In this document: in pieces, positions 5,502 through 5,868 of the stretch
Numbering within the stretch: the stretch's first letter is position 1
How the letters are laid out: the number at the start of each line of letters is the position of its first letter
Source of the DNA: CAYJAD01 sp964371835
GTDB lineage: Bacteria; Desulfobacterota; Desulfovibrionia; Desulfovibrionales; Desulfovibrionaceae
Reading direction: 5' to 3'
Length of the DNA stretch: 5,868 bases
NCBI GenBank assembly: GCA_964371835.1
Contig: CAYJOP010000109.1
Span: 1-5,868, forward strand
Made by a program: the position numbers and the translations under genes
Notes under the pieces: model-generated
Told to the model about the DNA's origin: nothing
Database searches by the model: none
Seen by the model: only the letters and a program-made list of their open reading frames with translations

Positions 5502-5536
5502 GATCGTGCTGACTTTGTTAGCACGATCGCTTTTTT
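5502..5536 (+). terminator. Intrinsic terminator
   Basis: GATCGTGCT (5502-5510) and AGCACGATC (5520-5528) form a perfect 9-bp stem with a 9-nt loop, followed after GC by six T (5531-5536). This is a convincing Rho-independent terminator for rightward transcripts from the upstream gene or from the leader described above. Confidence 0.8.
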
Positions 5537-5557
5537 ATGTTAACTATTTAGTCGATG

Positions 5558-5683
5558 CTGAACAACACGCTTTAGCGTGCTGTTCAGAGAGGCACGTTAC
5601 CTTCAAATACCCCTTTGGGGACGCCAGAAGTGAATTCTGGCTTATTTTACGGCACGCGAAATTTTTCTTACAGAAAAATTTCG
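5558..5683. repeat. Array of four consecutive hairpins
   Basis: In order: CTGAACAACACGC/GCGTGCTGTTCAG (5558-5570/5575-5587, 13 bp, one mismatch, loop TTTA); CCCC-ttt-GGGG (5610-5620); GCCAGAA/TTCTGGC (5623-5629/5635-5641, perfect); CGAAATTTTTC/GAAAAATTTCG (5657-5667/5673-5683, perfect 11 bp). They are closely spaced and have different sequences, so this is not a CRISPR. No protein gene is supported here. Clustered palindromic repeats or a multi-stem RNA are the plausible readings. Confidence 0.6.
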
Positions 5684-5684
5684 G

Positions 5685-5830
5685 TAGTCGGCACTAAGAA
5701 ACAGTATTTTGGCAGCATAAAATGCCAGAAAGTTGTATTTTATACGCTTGTTTCTGGCATTTTTATTTGCTCATTTTTAGTTAAAAATGAATTGTTTTCG
5801 TTGTGTTATGTGTTTTTTCAGTGCCGACTA
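5685..5830. repeat. Inverted-repeat-bounded element C
   Basis: TAGTCGGCACT (5685-5695) is the perfect reverse complement of AGTGCCGACTA (5820-5830). As RNA, the pairing extends inward through AAGAAACA (5696-5703) with TGTTTTTT, with one bulged base and one G-U pair. Inside are a perfect 13-bp hairpin AAAATGCCAGAAA/TTTCTGGCATTTT (5719-5731/5751-5763) and an AT-only-loop hairpin CATTTTTA/TAAAAATG (5772-5779/5782-5789). No coding content is seen. The plan is the same as elements A and B: outer arms, inner hairpins, no ORF. Confidence 0.5.
5719..5764 (+). terminator. Terminator-like hairpin inside element C
   Basis: A 13-bp perfect stem (5719-5731 with 5751-5763) has a 19-nt loop and runs straight into T-rich sequence (TTTTTATTT). 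By complementarity it could also act on the opposite strand. The large loop and AT-rich base make it weaker than the terminator at 5502-5536. Confidence 0.4.
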
Positions 5831-5868
5831 TTTATTATTCTGCTCCATATTCATACTGCCAAGCACTA

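Larger units (their letters stand above)
5394..5536 (+). promoter_or_regulatory. Candidate transcription attenuator / riboswitch-like leader
   Basis: Three pairings compete. (1) A closing stem TTGTAC (5395-5400)/GTACAA (5450-5455) would enclose the GTCT-aaaac-AGAC hairpin (5402-5414) or an ACAACA/TGTTGT stem (5413-5418/5432-5437) whose loop holds the ribosome site. (2) ACAAAGTCAGC (5452-5462) pairs perfectly over 11 bp with GCTGACTTTGT (5508-5518). (3) The terminator stem 5502-5510/5520-5528 has a T-run. Pairing 2 destroys the terminator, and pairing 1 blocks pairing 2, as in attenuators and OFF riboswitches. No known aptamer family is recognised, and the gene it would control must lie beyond the window or be absent. 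It could instead be a terminated small RNA or a 3' end of the preceding transcript. Confidence 0.45.

Noticed and set aside
5506..5697. 63-codon frame across the hairpin array
   Set aside because: It starts inside the terminator stem and its sequence is dictated by palindromes. No translation signal.
5700..5735. Sigma54 promoter (TTGGCA...TGC near 5709)
   Set aside because: The distance between GG and GC is 11 rather than 10 bases, and the bases belong to a hairpin of element C.
5558..5763. CRISPR array
   Set aside because: The repeated structures are hairpins of different sequence and spacing, not identical direct repeats with unique spacers, and no cas gene is visible.

Overview
The window reads as an AT-rich chromosomal segment of a Gram-negative, anaerobic sulfate-reducer-like bacterium, most likely a low-GC member of the Desulfovibrionaceae or a close relative. 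The main clue is a short-chain flavodoxin that follows the Desulfovibrio pattern almost residue for residue (phosphate loop at 10-15, Trp60, Tyr98, 148 aa). It is supported by a Fur box in front of that gene and by an autotransporter barrel that ends in an outer-membrane beta-signal. Genus assignment is inference.

Layout. (1) Positions 2-754, plus strand: the 3' end of an autotransporter-like gene, with about three 28-30 residue passenger repeats joined directly to roughly the last half of a beta-barrel. (2) 755-1317: no convincing gene. It holds a 165-bp element bounded by inverted repeats, a degenerate palindromic dispersed-type repeat and a 20-bp perfect palindrome. (3) 1318-3925, minus strand: a two-gene metal-resistance operon, an ArsR/SmtB-family repressor followed 10 bp later by a Zn/Cd/Pb-type P1B ATPase. 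It has an excellent sigma70 promoter (TTGACA, 17 bp, TATATT) with a palindromic operator over the -10 and start point. (4) 3926-4098: the divergent control region, also carrying a clear Fur box that faces flavodoxin. (5) 4099-4545: flavodoxin. (6) 4546-4946: a gap filled by a 272-bp element closed by 16-bp perfect inverted repeats. (7) 4947-5348: a small protein of unknown function with a STAS-like N-terminal part and a C-terminal CxCx3CxxCxC cluster. (8) 5349-5868: no ordinary gene. It holds a possible attenuator or riboswitch-like leader (an 11-codon ORF with a strong ribosome site, an intrinsic terminator and an 11-bp perfect competing pairing), then a run of consecutive hairpins and a third inverted-repeat-bounded element.

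How it fits together. The centre is a metal-homeostasis locus. Excess zinc, cadmium or lead should release the ArsR repressor and switch on the exporter; iron shortage should release Fur and switch on flavodoxin, which replaces ferredoxin. The Cys-rich protein downstream of flavodoxin may belong to the same response, but that is inference.

The most noteworthy signals are non-coding. The candidate attenuator at 5394-5536 and the 16-bp inverted-repeat element at 4618-4889 are the best supported. The elements at 792-956 and 5685-5830 share the same plan of outer arms with inner hairpins, but not obviously the same sequence.
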